NCBI RefSeq assembly: GCF_001598055.1
Contig: NZ_CP014845.1
Location: 806,001 to 870,000 of the forward strand
Length of the DNA: 64,000 nt
Direction of reading: 5' to 3'
Source of the DNA: Cupriavidus nantongensis
Lineage (GTDB): Bacteria > Pseudomonadota > Gammaproteobacteria > Burkholderiales > Burkholderiaceae
Shown piece by piece: positions 26,702-36,163 of the stretch. The position numbers were made by a program, and so were the translations under genes. Under the pieces are notes generated by a model. It searched no databases. It was not told the DNA's origin and saw only the letters and a program-made list of their open reading frames with translations. Numbering within the stretch: the first letter of the stretch is position 1; every line of letters starts with the position of its first letter.

Positions 26702-26725
26702 CGGCGGACTTCGGTCCGCCGTTTT
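26702..26725 (+). terminator. Rho-independent terminator of gntR
   Basis: CGGCGGAC-TTCG-GTCCGCCG is a perfect 8-bp stem with a UUCG tetraloop, followed by TTTTGCTTTT. It separates gntR from the frc operon. Confidence 0.85.
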
Positions 26726-26772
26726 GCTTTTGGGCTCGTCAGTGCATGCCAACGCCATTTCGCTAAATGGTG

Positions 26773-26784
26773 TGTGATATATCA
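26773..26784 (+). promoter_or_regulatory. Oxalate-regulon operator C (distal, before frc)
   Basis: TGTGATATATCA with perfect core TGATATATCA (26775-26784). It is in the opposite polarity to operator D, whose core centre is 152 bp downstream. Together they form a distal/proximal pair in the 313-bp gntR-frc gap. Confidence 0.7.
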
Positions 26785-26915
26785 ATGTGAAAAGCGATTG
26801 GGCCTTTATGCCACCACAGCGCTGAAAACGGCCGCTCTTATGCCTTCCTTGACTGGATCGCTCGCGCGTGTTGCGTCGCATCGTCGATATTTGCCTCGGA
26901 AGCGCCAAACTCCTC

Positions 26916-26953
26916 TTGCTCTCTTCTGATATATCACATACCGTATGTCATCA
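26916..26953 (+). promoter_or_regulatory. Oxalate-regulon operator D overlapping the frc promoter
   Basis: A 29-bp stretch (26925-26953) is identical to operator F before oxc. It joins palindrome TGATATATCA (26927-26936) to ACATACCGTATGT. A fitting promoter is TTGCTC (26916-26921), 17 bp, TACCGT (26939-26944), so the core lies between -35 and -10. The start codon is 36 bp after the element, with GAGGAGAC as ribosome site. Confidence 0.75.
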
Positions 26954-26988
26954 GAGACTACAAATAGCGGAAGAGGAGACCCTTCGCA

Positions 26989-28221
26989 ATGGAAACCAAA
27001 GCCCTGCAAGGAGTGCGCATCCTGGACATGACCCACGTCCAGGCGGGACCGTCGGCGACGCAGTTGATGGCGTGGCTGGGCGCGGACGTGATCAAGGTGG
27101 AGATGCCGGGGCGCGGCGACATCACGCGCAGCCAGCTGCGCGACGTGCCGAACGCCGACAGCCTGTACTTCACCATGCTCAACTCGAACAAGCGCAGCCT
27201 GACGCTGAACATGAAGACGCCCGAAGGCAAGGCGCTGCTCGAGGACCTGATCCAGCGCAGCGACGTGCTGATCGAGAACTTCGGCCCCGGCGTGCTGGCG
27301 CGCGCAGGCTTCGACTGGGACCACATGCAAGACCTGAACCCGCGCCTGGTCTATGCCTCGATCAAGGGCTTCGGCCCGGGGCCGTACGCGGACTGCAAGG
27401 CTTACGAGAATGTGGCGCAGTGCATGGGCGGCTCGGCTTCGACCACCGGCGAGGCCGACGGCGTGCCCACGGTGACGGGCGCCCAGATCGGCGATTCCGG
27501 CACCGGCGTGCATGCCGTGGTCGGCATCCTTGCCGCGCTGCTGCATCGCGAACACACCGGCCGCGGCCAGCGCGTGGAAGTGGCGATGCAGGACGCGGTG
27601 CTGAACCTGTGCCGGGTCAAGCTGCGCGACCAGCAGCGCCTGGCCAACGGGCCGCTGCGTGAATATCCCAACGAGGAATTCGGCGACCACGTGCCGCGCG
27701 CGGGCAACGCCTCGGGCGGCGGGCAGCCGGGCGCGGCGCTGCGCTGCGCGCCGGGTGGCCCCAACGACTATGTCTACGTCATCATCCAGCCGCAGGGCTG
27801 GGAGCCGCTGATGCGCCTGTGCGGGCGCGAGGACCTGATCACCAACCCGGACTACGCCACGCCCGAAGCGCGCCTCAAGCACCTGGCCGACTGCTTCGCC
27901 GTGATCGAGAAATGGACCCGCGGCATCAGCAAGTTCGAGGTGATGGCGGCGCTGAACGAGGTCGATGTGCCGTGCGGCCCGATCCTGTCGATGAAGGACC
28001 TGATCGAGGACGAGTCGCTGTACCAGCGCGGCTACCTGGTCGAGCTGGAGCATCCGCAGCGCGGCAACTACGTGCAGCTGGGTTGCCCGATCACGCTGTC
28101 GGCCTCGCCGGTGCAGGTGGAACGCTCGCCGCTGCTGGGCGAGCACACCGAGGAGATCCTCGAGTGGCTGGGCCGCACGCCCGCGCAGATCGCCGCGATG
28201 AAGCTGGCCGGCGCGGTATGA
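26989..28221 (+). CDS. frc: Formyl-CoA:oxalate CoA-transferase, copy 1 (family III)
   Basis: A 410-residue class III CoA-transferase that moves CoA from formyl-CoA (or another donor) to oxalate. The catalytic aspartate is Asp169 (QIGDSGTG), exactly the position of the Oxalobacter enzyme. [20 protein letters not shown] and [12 protein letters not shown] are family motifs. The mobile glycine loop reads SGGGQP rather than GGGGQP as in copy 2, which may alter donor preference. First gene of an apparent operon with the FAH gene and pntAB, under operators C and D. Alternative: a donor other than formyl-CoA (acetyl-CoA or succinyl-CoA). Confidence 0.85.
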   Translation: METKALQGVRILDMTHVQAGPSATQLMAWLGADVIKVEMPGRGDITRSQLRDVPNADSLYFTMLNSNKRSLTLNMKTPEGKALLEDLIQRSDVLIENFGPGVLARAGFDWDHMQDLNPRLVYASIKGFGPGPYADCKAYENVAQCMGGSASTTGEADGVPTVTGAQIGDSGTGVHAVVGILAALLHREHTGRGQRVEVAMQDAVLNLCRVKLRDQQRLANGPLREYPNEEFGDHVPRAGNASGGGQPGAALRCAPGGPNDYVYVIIQPQGWEPLMRLCGREDLITNPDYATPEARLKHLADCFAVIEKWTRGISKFEVMAALNEVDVPCGPILSMKDLIEDESLYQRGYLVELEHPQRGNYVQLGCPITLSASPVQVERSPLLGEHTEEILEWLGRTPAQIAAMKLAGAV

Positions 28222-28369
28222 GGCTCGCCTGATGCGATGGCCGCCGTCATTCCCGCCCGCGCGGGATTGACGAGCGCGCCGCGCCGTCCTGCCTTCCCTC
28301 CCTTTCCACGATCCCTGCAACCGACATCGGCGCAGGCGGGCGTTCCTTTGCCTGCGCAAGGAGCATGCT

Positions 28370-29152
28370 GTGCAAACCTGGATTCGTTTTTGCCGCGCCG
28401 ACGGCAGCATCGGCCATGGCCGCATCGATCAGGCTGACCCCAACCGCGTGGTCGAATATGACCGCGACGGCTTCGACAATCCCAGCCCCACCGGCGCCGT
28501 GCATGACCGCGCCGCGCTGACCGTGGTGGCGCCGTGCGCGCCGGGCAAGGTGGTGGCGCTGTGGAACAACTTCCACGCGCTCGCGCGCAAGCTGGAGAAG
28601 CCGGTGCCGACGCACCCGTTGTTCCTGATCAAGCCGGCGACCTCGCTGGCCGGTCCCAACGACGCCGTGCAGCGCCCCAAGAGCTACGACGGCAAGATCG
28701 TCTACGAGGGCGAGCTGGGCATCGTCATCGGCAAGAAGGCGCGCAACGTGACGGTGGCGGAGGCCGGCGCCCATATCTTCGGCTACACCATCGTCAACGA
28801 CGTGACCGCGGCCGAGCTGATCACGGCCGATCCCAATTTCCCGCAATGGACCCGCGCCAAGGGCTTCGACACCTTCGGCTGCATCGGCCCGGCCATCGTC
28901 ACCGGCTTCCCCTGGAAGAGCGCCAGCGTGGTCACGCGGCTGGATGGGGTGGAGCGGCAGAACTACCCGCTGTCCGACATGATCTTCTCGCCCGAGGAGC
29001 AGGTCAGCCGGATCTCGCAGGACCTGACGCTGATGCCGGGCGACGTGATTGCCGTGGGCACCTCGCTGGGCGTGGGTTCGATGAAGGACGGCGCCGTGGT
29101 CGAGGTGTCGATCGCCGGCATCGGCTCGCTGGTCAACCACGTGCGCGGCTGA
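28370..29152 (+). CDS. Fumarylacetoacetate hydrolase (FAH)-family protein
   Basis: A 260-residue FAH-fold protein. The metal-binding residues lie in [16 protein letters not shown] (the E.E pattern near residues 113-118) and [10 protein letters not shown]. The domain ends in the usual [15 protein letters not shown]. It begins with GTG at 28370 behind an AAGGAG site; a nearby ATG (28365) is out of frame. It lies between frc and pntA in the oxalate operon. Members cleave or tautomerise 2-oxo acids (for example oxaloacetate decarboxylase/tautomerase). Its role in oxalate metabolism is not established, and removing an off-pathway oxo acid is one possibility. Confidence 0.75.
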   Translation: MQTWIRFCRADGSIGHGRIDQADPNRVVEYDRDGFDNPSPTGAVHDRAALTVVAPCAPGKVVALWNNFHALARKLEKPVPTHPLFLIKPATSLAGPNDAVQRPKSYDGKIVYEGELGIVIGKKARNVTVAEAGAHIFGYTIVNDVTAAELITADPNFPQWTRAKGFDTFGCIGPAIVTGFPWKSASVVTRLDGVERQNYPLSDMIFSPEEQVSRISQDLTLMPGDVIAVGTSLGVGSMKDGAVVEVSIAGIGSLVNHVRG

Positions 29153-29189
29153 GCCGGCGCCAGATCCCTTTCCTGAAACGGTGAATGCC

Positions 29190-30749
29190 ATGCCAATGAC
29201 GATCGGTGTGCCGCGCGAGGTCCATCCGGGCGAGCGGCGCGTTGCCGCGACCCCGGACTCGGTCAAAGAACTGCTCAAGCTCGGCTATCAGGTAGTGGTG
29301 GAGACCGGTGCCGGGCTGGAAGCGTCGTTCTCGGACGACGACTACCGCGCCGCGGGCGCGGCCATTGTCGATGCGGCCAGCCTGTGGGCCTCGGTCGACG
29401 TGGTGGTCAAGGTGCGCCCGCCGCAGGTCCATCCCAGCCTGGGGGTGGAAGAGGCGGCGCTGCTGAAGAAGCATGCCACGCTCATCGGCTTTGTCTGGCC
29501 GGCACAGCAGATGCCGATGCTCGAGCGCCTGGCGCAGCGCGGTGCCACGGTGCTGGCGATGGACTGCGTGCCCCGCATCTCGCGCGCGCAGAAGCTGGAT
29601 GCGCTCAGCTCGATGGCGAACATGGCCGGCTACCGCGCGGTGATCGAAGCCGCGCATGCCTTCGGCCGGCCCTTCGCCGGGCAGATCACCGCCGCGGGCA
29701 AGATCCCGCCGGCGCGCGTGCTGGTGATCGGCGCAGGCGTGGCGGGGCTGGCGGCGATCGGCGCGGCGCGCAGCCTGGGCGCGGTGGTGCGCGCCTTCGA
29801 CACGCGGCCGGTGGTGCGCCAGCAGATCGAAAGCCTGGGCGCGGAATTCCTCACCGTCGAGATCGAAGAGGACGGCAGCGGCAGCGGCGGCTACGCCAGG
29901 GAGATGAGCCCGGCCTTTATCGAAGCGGAGATGCGGCTCTTTGCCGAGCAGGCGCGCGAGGTCGACATCATCATCACCACCGCGCTGATTCCCGGCAAGC
30001 CGGCGCCCAGGCTGCTGGAGGCCGGGACCGTCGCGCTGATGCGCGCCGGCAGCGTGGTGGTCGACCTGGCCGCCGAGCAGGGCGGCAACTGCGTGCTGAC
30101 CGTGCCGGGCGAAAGCGTGCGCCGCGACGGCGTCACCATCATCGGCTATACCGACCTGCCCAGCCGCATGGCGGCGCAGGCGAGCCAGCTCTATGCCACC
30201 AATATCCGCCACCTGCTGAGCGAGCTGACGCCGGGCAAGGACGGCCAGCTGGTGGTGGACATGGACGACGAGATGATCCGCGGCGCGACGGTGCTGCACC
30301 AGGGCGCGGTGACCTGGCCGCCACCGCCGCTGACGGTGGCGGTGCCGCAGCAGCAGGCGCCGGCGGAGGTGCCGGTGCCGGCCGAAGCCGCGCCGCCGCG
30401 CAGCCGCACCGGCACCATGCTGATTGCCCTGGCACTGGCGGCCGCTGCGCTGCTGGGACTGGGGGCGGTCGCGCCACCTGCCTTCATGGCGCATTTCACG
30501 GTGTTCGTGCTGGCGATCTTCGTCGGCTACCAGGTGGTGTGGAACGTCACCGCGGCGCTGCACACGCCGCTGATGAGCGTGACCAACGCCATCAGCGGGA
30601 TCATCGTGGTGGGGGCGCTGGTGCAGCTGGGCAAGCCGTCGCTGCTGACGGCGGTGATCGCGGGCTGCGCGGTGCTGGTGGCCACCATCAATATCGCCGG
30701 GGGCTTCCTGGTGACGCAGCGCATGCTGAAGATGTTCCAGCGCGACTAA
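29190..30749 (+). CDS. pntA: Proton-translocating NAD(P) transhydrogenase alpha subunit
   Basis: A 519-residue subunit joining the NAD-binding domain I ([20 protein letters not shown] at the start; [17 protein letters not shown] near residue 175) with a C-terminal block of four membrane helices (from [14 protein letters not shown] to MLKMFQRD). Some bacteria split this protein into PntAA and PntAB; here it is fused, as in E. coli. With PntB it uses the proton gradient to reduce NADP with NADH. In this operon it would supply NADPH for oxalyl-CoA reduction (inference). Start ambiguous: GTG 29181, ATG 29190 and ATG 29196 are in frame. Confidence 0.9.
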   Translation: MPMTIGVPREVHPGERRVAATPDSVKELLKLGYQVVVETGAGLEASFSDDDYRAAGAAIVDAASLWASVDVVVKVRPPQVHPSLGVEEAALLKKHATLIGFVWPAQQMPMLERLAQRGATVLAMDCVPRISRAQKLDALSSMANMAGYRAVIEAAHAFGRPFAGQITAAGKIPPARVLVIGAGVAGLAAIGAARSLGAVVRAFDTRPVVRQQIESLGAEFLTVEIEEDGSGSGGYAREMSPAFIEAEMRLFAEQAREVDIIITTALIPGKPAPRLLEAGTVALMRAGSVVVDLAAEQGGNCVLTVPGESVRRDGVTIIGYTDLPSRMAAQASQLYATNIRHLLSELTPGKDGQLVVDMDDEMIRGATVLHQGAVTWPPPPLTVAVPQQQAPAEVPVPAEAAPPRSRTGTMLIALALAAAALLGLGAVAPPAFMAHFTVFVLAIFVGYQVVWNVTAALHTPLMSVTNAISGIIVVGALVQLGKPSLLTAVIAGCAVLVATINIAGGFLVTQRMLKMFQRD

Positions 30750-30765
30750 GGCCAGGGAGAGAACC

Positions 30766-32163
30766 ATGCCATCCGGAATCAGCAATATCGCTTACCTCGC
30801 CGCCAGCGCGCTGTTTATCCTCAGCTTGAGCGGACTAAGCCATCCCGCCACCGCGCGGCGCGGCAACCTGCTCGGCATCGCCGGCATGGTGATCGCGGTC
30901 ATGACCACGGTGCTGGCGGGCAGTCCCGACGGCATCGCCATCATCATCGTGGCGATGGTGGTGGGGGGCATTGCCGGCGCCATGCTGGCCAGGCGCGTCG
31001 AGATGACGCAGATGCCGCAGCTGGTGGCGGTGCTGCACAGCTTCGTCGGCCTGGCCGCGGTGCTGGTCGGCTATGCCAACTACCTGGAGCCGACCACGCT
31101 CGGCGGCGTCGAGAAGGCGATCCATGAGGTCGAGACCTACCTCGGCATCCTGATCGGCGCGGTCACCTTCACCGGCTCGATCATCGCCTTCCTCAAGCTG
31201 CAAGGGACCATGGGCGGCAAGCCGATGCTGCTGCCGGGGCGCCACGTGCTCAACGCCGGCGCGCTGCTGGTGTGCGTGTGGCTGGGCTATGCCTTCCTGG
31301 CCGCGCCGAATCCGCAGCAGGGGCTGGTGCCGCTGGCGGCGATGACGGTGATCGCGCTGCTGGTCGGCGCGCACCTGGTGCTGGCCATCGGCGGTGCCGA
31401 TATGCCGGTGGTGGTATCGATGCTGAACAGCTACTCCGGCTGGGCGGCGGCGGCAACCGGCTTCATGCTGGGCAACGACCTGCTGATCATCACCGGCGCG
31501 CTGGTGGGGTCGAGCGGCGCCATCCTCAGCTACATCATGTGCAAGGCGATGAACCGCAAGTTCCTGGCGGTGATCCTGGGAGGCTTCGGCGCGGTGCAGG
31601 CGCAGGGCGCGGCGACCGAGCAGGGCGAGGTGCTGCCGGTGTCGAGCGAGGAAGTCAGCAGCCTGCTGAAGGACGCCAACGAGGTCATCATCGTGCCGGG
31701 CTACGGCATGGCGGTGGCGCAGGCGCAGGGCACTATCAGCGAGATCGCTCGGCGCCTGCGGGCGCAGGGCGTCAACGTGCGCTTCGGCATCCACCCGGTG
31801 GCCGGCCGCCTGCCCGGGCATATGAACGTGCTGCTGGCCGAGGCGCGGGTGCCGTACGACATCGTGCTGGAAATGGAAGAGATCAACGACGACTTCGAGA
31901 AGGCCGACGTGGTGCTGGTGGTCGGCGCCAACGACATCGTCAACCCGGGGGCGCTGGAGGACCCCGCCAGCCCGATTGCCGGCATGCCGGTGCTGGAGGT
32001 GTGGAAGGCCAAGACCGTGGTGGTGTCCAAGCGCAGCATGGCGGCGGGCTACGCAGGCGTCGACAACCCGCTGTTCTACAAGGACAACACGCGCATGTGG
32101 TTTGGCGATGCCAAGGGCAGCGTCGATGCGCTGCTGCGGCAGTTGGAGGAGGCGCCGGCCTGA
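30766..32163 (+). CDS. pntB: NAD(P) transhydrogenase beta subunit
   Basis: A 465-residue subunit. About nine membrane helices come first ([20 protein letters not shown]; conserved His in [20 protein letters not shown]). The NADP-binding domain III follows, with [15 protein letters not shown] near 304-318, [14 protein letters not shown] and [11 protein letters not shown]. It lies 16 bp after pntA and is the last gene of the frc-FAH-pntAB operon, completing the NADPH-forming transhydrogenase. Confidence 0.93.
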   Translation: MPSGISNIAYLAASALFILSLSGLSHPATARRGNLLGIAGMVIAVMTTVLAGSPDGIAIIIVAMVVGGIAGAMLARRVEMTQMPQLVAVLHSFVGLAAVLVGYANYLEPTTLGGVEKAIHEVETYLGILIGAVTFTGSIIAFLKLQGTMGGKPMLLPGRHVLNAGALLVCVWLGYAFLAAPNPQQGLVPLAAMTVIALLVGAHLVLAIGGADMPVVVSMLNSYSGWAAAATGFMLGNDLLIITGALVGSSGAILSYIMCKAMNRKFLAVILGGFGAVQAQGAATEQGEVLPVSSEEVSSLLKDANEVIIVPGYGMAVAQAQGTISEIARRLRAQGVNVRFGIHPVAGRLPGHMNVLLAEARVPYDIVLEMEEINDDFEKADVVLVVGANDIVNPGALEDPASPIAGMPVLEVWKAKTVVVSKRSMAAGYAGVDNPLFYKDNTRMWFGDAKGSVDALLRQLEEAPA

Positions 32164-32193
32164 TCGCCTGTCGAGGCGCGGTATCGATTCATG

Positions 32194-32235
32194 CAAGCCA
32201 CCAAGGCCCGCTTTCCGGCGGGCCGCGGTGGCTTG
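32194..32235 (+). terminator. Long hairpin after pntB
   Basis: CAAGCCACC (32194-32202) pairs with GGTGGCTTG (32227-32235), and GGCCCGC (32205-32211) with GCGGGCC (32218-32224) inside it. There is no clean T-run. It is the likely end of the frc-pntB transcript. The rest of the 320-bp gap holds the shared element and the next promoter region. Confidence 0.6.
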
Positions 32236-32316
32236 TTGCATTGGCAAAGCCGCAGCCATGACCGGCGGAGGCGGCGATTCATGCCAGTTCCGCTTTATAT
32301 AAAGGGTCGTGAATAG

Positions 32317-32369
32317 AAACGATAAAAAACTTTAAGACTAGTCAAATTAAGCTTCAGGTAGCATCAATC
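32317..32369 (+). promoter_or_regulatory. 53-bp element shared with the LysR intergenic region, copy 1
   Basis: AAACGATAAAAAACTTTA (32317-32334), 18 unconserved bp, then TTCAGGTAGCATCAATC (32353-32369). The first block is identical, the spacing is identical, and the second block differs at one base in the copy at 46970-47022. TAAA-N4-TTTA inside block 1 resembles a LysR-type T-N10/11-A box, and TAGCAT in block 2 could be a weak -10. It ends 114 bp before the antiporter start. Confidence 0.7.
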
Positions 32370-32483
32370 CACGACTTCATGTGCCGCAATGCCAGGCGCC
32401 GGTCCAACTGCGAACAGGGCAATCCGACAAAGCCCTGATGTGCCCGCCGGGCACAAACAAGAACGTACCAAGAGACAACACAG

Positions 32484-33830
32484 ATGGCGCAATGGGAAGC
32501 ATCGGCCCCCGCCGGTCGCGATGATGTGAACGGGCGCGGGCTGCAGAACCGCTGGATGCAACTGGCAATCGGCGTAGTGTGCATGGGGCTGGTGGCGAAT
32601 CTGCAGTACGGCTGGACCCTTTTCGTGTCCCCGATGGACGCCAGGCATCACTGGGGCGCGTCCGCGATCCAGGTGGCATTTTCTATCTTCATCGTCACCG
32701 AGACCTGGCTGGTGCCGCTGGAAGGCTGGCTGGTCGACAAGTTCGGTCCGCGCCCGGTAGTGGCCGGCGGGGCGATCTGCGCCGGACTGGCATGGGTGAT
32801 GAACGCGTATGCGACCACGCTGCCGGAGCTGTATGTGGCCGCGGTGATCGCCGGTATCGGCGCCGGCGGCGTCTATGGAACCTGCGTCGGCAACGCGCTG
32901 AAGTGGTTCCCGGACAAGCGCGGCCTGGCCGCCGGCCTGACCGCGGCGGGTTTCGGCGCGGGCGCGGCCATCACCGTGATTCCGATCGCCAACATGATCC
33001 AGAGCGCGGGCTATGAGAAGGCCTTCCTGTTCTTCGGCATCCTGCAAGGGGTGAGCATCTTCGTGCTGGCGCTGCTGCTGGTGAAGCCCAGGCCGCCCAA
33101 GGGGGCGGTGGCGGCCAAGGCGGTGCTGACCAACCCGGTCGAGTACACGCCGGGGCAGATGGTGAAGACGCCGGTGTTCTGGCTGATCTATGCCAGCTTT
33201 GTCGCGGTGGCGGCGGGCGGCATCATGGCGACGGCGCAACTGGGGCCGATCGCCAAGGACTACGGCTTTGCGTCGATGCCGGTGACGCTGCTGGGGCTGA
33301 CCTTGCCGCTGCTGACGATGACGCTGTCGATCGACAACCTGTGCAATGGCTTCACGCGCCCGCTGTGCGGCTTCCTGTCGGACCGGTTCGGTCGCGAGAA
33401 CACGATGTTCGTGATCTTCATCGGCGAGGGGCTGGCGCTGCTGGGGCTGATGCAGCTGGGGCACAACCCGTACTGGTTCATGTTCTTCGCGGCGCTGACC
33501 TTCCTGTTCTGGGGCGAGATCTTCTCGATCTTCCCGGCGCTGTGCGCGGATACCTTCGGCAGCAAGTTCGCGGCGGCGAACGCGGGCACGCTGTACACCG
33601 CCAAGGGGACTGCGGCGATGCTGGTGCCGCTGGCCTCGGTCCTGTCCGCACGCGGGGGCTGGGAAGCGGTATTCACCGTGGCAGCGGTGGTGACGATCGC
33701 CGCGGGGCTGTCGGCGAAACTGGTGCTGGCACCCATGCGCAAGAGGTTCATCACCGGCCACCCGGCATCGGCGCTGCCAGTGCCCGACAGCGGCCTGGTG
33801 GCGAACCCATCGGCCAGCCGCGTTGAATAG
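32484..33830 (+). CDS. oxlT: Oxalate:formate antiporter, copy 1 (OFA family, MFS)
   Basis: A 448-residue major-facilitator protein with 12 predicted helices. The OFA-family features are NLQYGWTLFVSPMDARH in TM1, VYGTCVGNALKWFP in TM4-5 and LYTAKGTAAMLVPLASVL in TM11. The lysine of the last matches OxlT Lys355, which binds the substrate dicarboxylate. It should bring in oxalate in exchange for formate. It is monocistronic, between the pntB hairpin and two hairpins at 33845-33898. It has the LysR-like element upstream rather than a TGATATATCA operator, unlike copy 2. A hairpin (TGTGCCC/GGGCACA, 32439-32455) lies in its leader. Confidence 0.9.
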   Translation: MAQWEASAPAGRDDVNGRGLQNRWMQLAIGVVCMGLVANLQYGWTLFVSPMDARHHWGASAIQVAFSIFIVTETWLVPLEGWLVDKFGPRPVVAGGAICAGLAWVMNAYATTLPELYVAAVIAGIGAGGVYGTCVGNALKWFPDKRGLAAGLTAAGFGAGAAITVIPIANMIQSAGYEKAFLFFGILQGVSIFVLALLLVKPRPPKGAVAAKAVLTNPVEYTPGQMVKTPVFWLIYASFVAVAAGGIMATAQLGPIAKDYGFASMPVTLLGLTLPLLTMTLSIDNLCNGFTRPLCGFLSDRFGRENTMFVIFIGEGLALLGLMQLGHNPYWFMFFAALTFLFWGEIFSIFPALCADTFGSKFAAANAGTLYTAKGTAAMLVPLASVLSARGGWEAVFTVAAVVTIAAGLSAKLVLAPMRKRFITGHPASALPVPDSGLVANPSASRVE

Positions 33831-33844
33831 GCTGGGCCGCGCAG

Positions 33845-33898
33845 TGCGGGCGTGATGCCCGCAAGCCGGTGACGGCCAGGCGCTTGCGCCAGGCCGTC
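33845..33898 (+). terminator. Two tandem hairpins after the first antiporter gene
   Basis: TGCGGGC/GCCCGCA (33845-33851 with 33857-33863) is perfect. GACGGCCAGGCGC (33871-33883) pairs with 33886-33898 with a single mismatch. No T-run follows. They probably end or attenuate the antiporter transcript. Confidence 0.5.
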
Positions 33899-33985
33899 CC
33901 TCACAGCCGGCTAACGCGGCACACGGGGACGTTATGACAGGCTCGGCAGGGGCAGCCCGATGTATCTTCGTCTCCAGAAACGTTG

Positions 33986-33999
33986 TATGTGATATATCT
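33986..33999 (+). promoter_or_regulatory. Oxalate-regulon operator E (distal, before oxc)
   Basis: TATGTGATATATCT with core TGATATATCT (33990-33999, one change). It has opposite polarity to operator F, whose core centre is 185 bp downstream, repeating the arrangement of C and D. Confidence 0.7.
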
Positions 34000-34163
34000 G
34001 AATGCCAGCTTGGCGGTCTGCGCCTTTGTCGGGTTACAGCTCGCACCTGTGCAAAACACGAATGAATCGTCGTGCATTGAGGATTTACGCTGCTTTGAGC
34101 GCAGATCCAGACAGGTTTGCTGCAGTGCACTGACGAAAGTTGGTCGCAGAGATGGAAAATAGC

Positions 34164-34201
34164 TTGCCGTTCTCTGATATATCACATACCGTATGTCATC
34201 A
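34164..34201 (+). promoter_or_regulatory. Oxalate-regulon operator F overlapping the oxc promoter
   Basis: The 29 bp at 34173-34201 are identical to those before frc (26925-26953). TTGCCG (34164-34169), 17 bp, TACCGT (34187-34192) is a possible promoter with the core TGATATATCA (34175-34184) between the two hexamers. It lies in the 553-bp gap before oxc, which also holds operator E and the short ORF at 34286. Confidence 0.78.
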
Positions 34202-34285
34202 AGACCGGTCGAACAAACCGGCACCGACCGCAGCAGGGCAGCAACGCCCGCGCACCACGAACACAAGTTCAAAAGGAGACCAAGC

Positions 34286-34336
34286 ATGTCGGAAGTCGTA
34301 GCGAAGCGGGCCCAGAGCACTCCCGCGGCAGCCTGA
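34286..34336 (+). CDS. Possible 16-residue leader peptide before oxc
   Basis: MSEVVAKRAQSTPAAA is encoded from an ATG placed 5 bp after a strong AAAAGGAGAC ribosome site, stops at 34334-34336, and is 47 bp before the oxc start. Position (between promoter and oxc) and ribosome site support translation, but coding evidence is thin at this length. It could be a regulatory leader or the remnant of an older oxc start (oxc itself begins MAEVGNEL). Confidence 0.4.
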   Translation: MSEVVAKRAQSTPAAA

Positions 34337-34383
34337 GTCACAAAAATTCCCACCCCAGTCAATTTGCATAGAAGGAAGCAACC

Positions 34384-36123
34384 ATGGCAGAAGTCGGAAA
34401 CGAGCTGCAGCGTCACGCCGCGCAAGAACATCAGGCACAAACCGATGGTTTTCATCTGGTCATCGACGCGCTGAAGCTGAACGGCATCGAAAACATCTAC
34501 GGCCTGCCCGGCATTCCGGTCACCGATCTGGCCCGTCTGGCGCAGGCCAACGGCATGCGCGTCATCAGCTTCCGCCATGAGCAGAACGCCGGCAACGCCG
34601 CGGCGATTGCGGGCTTCCTGACGCAGAAGCCGGGCGTCTGCCTGACCGTCTCCGCGCCGGGTTTCCTGAACGGGCTGACGGCGCTGGCGCATGCCACCAC
34701 CAACTGCTTCCCGATGATCCTGATCAGCGGCTCGAGCGAGCGCGAGATCGTTGACCTGCAGCAGGGTGACTACGAAGAGATGGACCAGCTCGCCATCGCG
34801 CGTCCGCACGCCAAGGCTGCGTTCCGCGTGCTGCATGCCGAAGACATCGGCGTCGGCGTCGCGCGTGCCATCCGCGCCGCGGTGTCGGGCCGCCCGGGCG
34901 GCGTGTACCTGGACCTGCCGGCCAAGCTGCTGGGCCAGTCGCTGGAAGCCGAGAAGGGCAAGCAGTCGCTGATCAAGGTAGTGGACCCGGCGCCGCGCCA
35001 GCTGCCCGCACCGGATTCGGTCGACCGCGCCGTCGCGCTGCTGAAGACCGCCAAGCGTCCGCTGATCCTGATCGGCAAGGGCGCCGCGTATGCACGCGCC
35101 GAGGCGGACCTGCGCAAGCTGGTCGAGAAGACCGGCATCCCGTACCTGCCGATGTCGATGGCCAAGGGCCTGCTGCCCGATACGCATCCGCAATCGGCCT
35201 CGGCCGCGCGCTCCTATGTGCTGGCGGAGGCCGACGTGGTGCTGCTGGTCGGCGCCCGCCTGAACTGGCTGCTGTCGCACGGCAAGGGCAAGACCTGGGG
35301 CAAGCCCAAGCAATTCATCCAGGTCGACATCGCGCCGACCGAGATGGACAGCAACGTTGCCATCGCCGCGCCGGTGGTCGGCGACATCGGCTCGTGCGTC
35401 ACGGCGCTGCTCGACAAGATCGGCAATGACTTCGCCCGGCCGGGCGCCGACTGGCTGAACGCGGTGGCCGACCGCCGCGACACCAACCTCGCCAAGATGG
35501 CCGAAACCCTGGCCAGGGCCAAAGATGCCGCGCCGATGAACTTCCACGGCGCGCTGGCCGTGCTCAAGGACGTGGTCAAGGCCAACCCGGGCATCTCGTT
35601 CGTCAACGAAGGCGCCAACACGCTGGACTATGCCCGTGCCGTGATCGACATGTACGAGCCGCGCAAGCGCCTGGACGTGGGCACCTGGGGCGTGATGGGC
35701 GTGGGCATGGGCTACGCGGTGGCCGCGGCGGTCGAGACCGGCAAGCCGGTGCTGGCGCTGTGCGGCGACAGCGCCTTCGGTTTCTCGGGCATGGAAGTCG
35801 AGACCATCTGCCGCTACAACCTGCCGGTCTGCATCGTCATCTTCAACAACAACGGCGTCTACAAGGGCATCGACAAGAACCCCACCGGCGGCACTGATCC
35901 GGCGGTCACGACCTTCGTCCCGGGTGCGCGCTACGACAAGATGATGGAAGCGTTCGGCGGTGTCGGCGCCAATGTCACCACGCCGGCAGAACTCGAGGCC
36001 GCGGTCAACGAAGCGCTGCGCTCGGGCAGGCCGACGCTGGTCAACGCCGTCATCGATCCGGCGGCCGGCACCGAAAGCGGCCGCCTGACCAACCTCAATC
36101 CGCAAAGCTCGGCCAAGAAGTAA
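34384..36123 (+). CDS. oxc: Oxalyl-CoA decarboxylase (thiamine diphosphate)
   Basis: A 579-residue ThDP enzyme that splits oxalyl-CoA into formyl-CoA and CO2. The activating glutamate is Glu66 in [32 protein letters not shown] is the family-specific N-terminal region. The ThDP/Mg motif runs from [20 protein letters not shown] to the NNN that follows (residues about 460-492). Length matches the Oxalobacter enzyme (about 568). First gene of the oxc-frc pair, under operators E and F. Formyl-CoA produced here feeds back to Frc, so the pair forms a catalytic cycle releasing formate. Confidence 0.95.
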   Translation: MAEVGNELQRHAAQEHQAQTDGFHLVIDALKLNGIENIYGLPGIPVTDLARLAQANGMRVISFRHEQNAGNAAAIAGFLTQKPGVCLTVSAPGFLNGLTALAHATTNCFPMILISGSSEREIVDLQQGDYEEMDQLAIARPHAKAAFRVLHAEDIGVGVARAIRAAVSGRPGGVYLDLPAKLLGQSLEAEKGKQSLIKVVDPAPRQLPAPDSVDRAVALLKTAKRPLILIGKGAAYARAEADLRKLVEKTGIPYLPMSMAKGLLPDTHPQSASAARSYVLAEADVVLLVGARLNWLLSHGKGKTWGKPKQFIQVDIAPTEMDSNVAIAAPVVGDIGSCVTALLDKIGNDFARPGADWLNAVADRRDTNLAKMAETLARAKDAAPMNFHGALAVLKDVVKANPGISFVNEGANTLDYARAVIDMYEPRKRLDVGTWGVMGVGMGYAVAAAVETGKPVLALCGDSAFGFSGMEVETICRYNLPVCIVIFNNNGVYKGIDKNPTGGTDPAVTTFVPGARYDKMMEAFGGVGANVTTPAELEAAVNEALRSGRPTLVNAVIDPAAGTESGRLTNLNPQSSAKK

Positions 36124-36163
36124 TCCACGCGAATTTCACCCCCTAATCCAATAGGAGACGAAC

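Noticed and set aside
33901..36105. 734-codon minus-strand open frame opposite oxc
   Set aside because: Runs through the operator region and oxc in an antisense frame; no domain.
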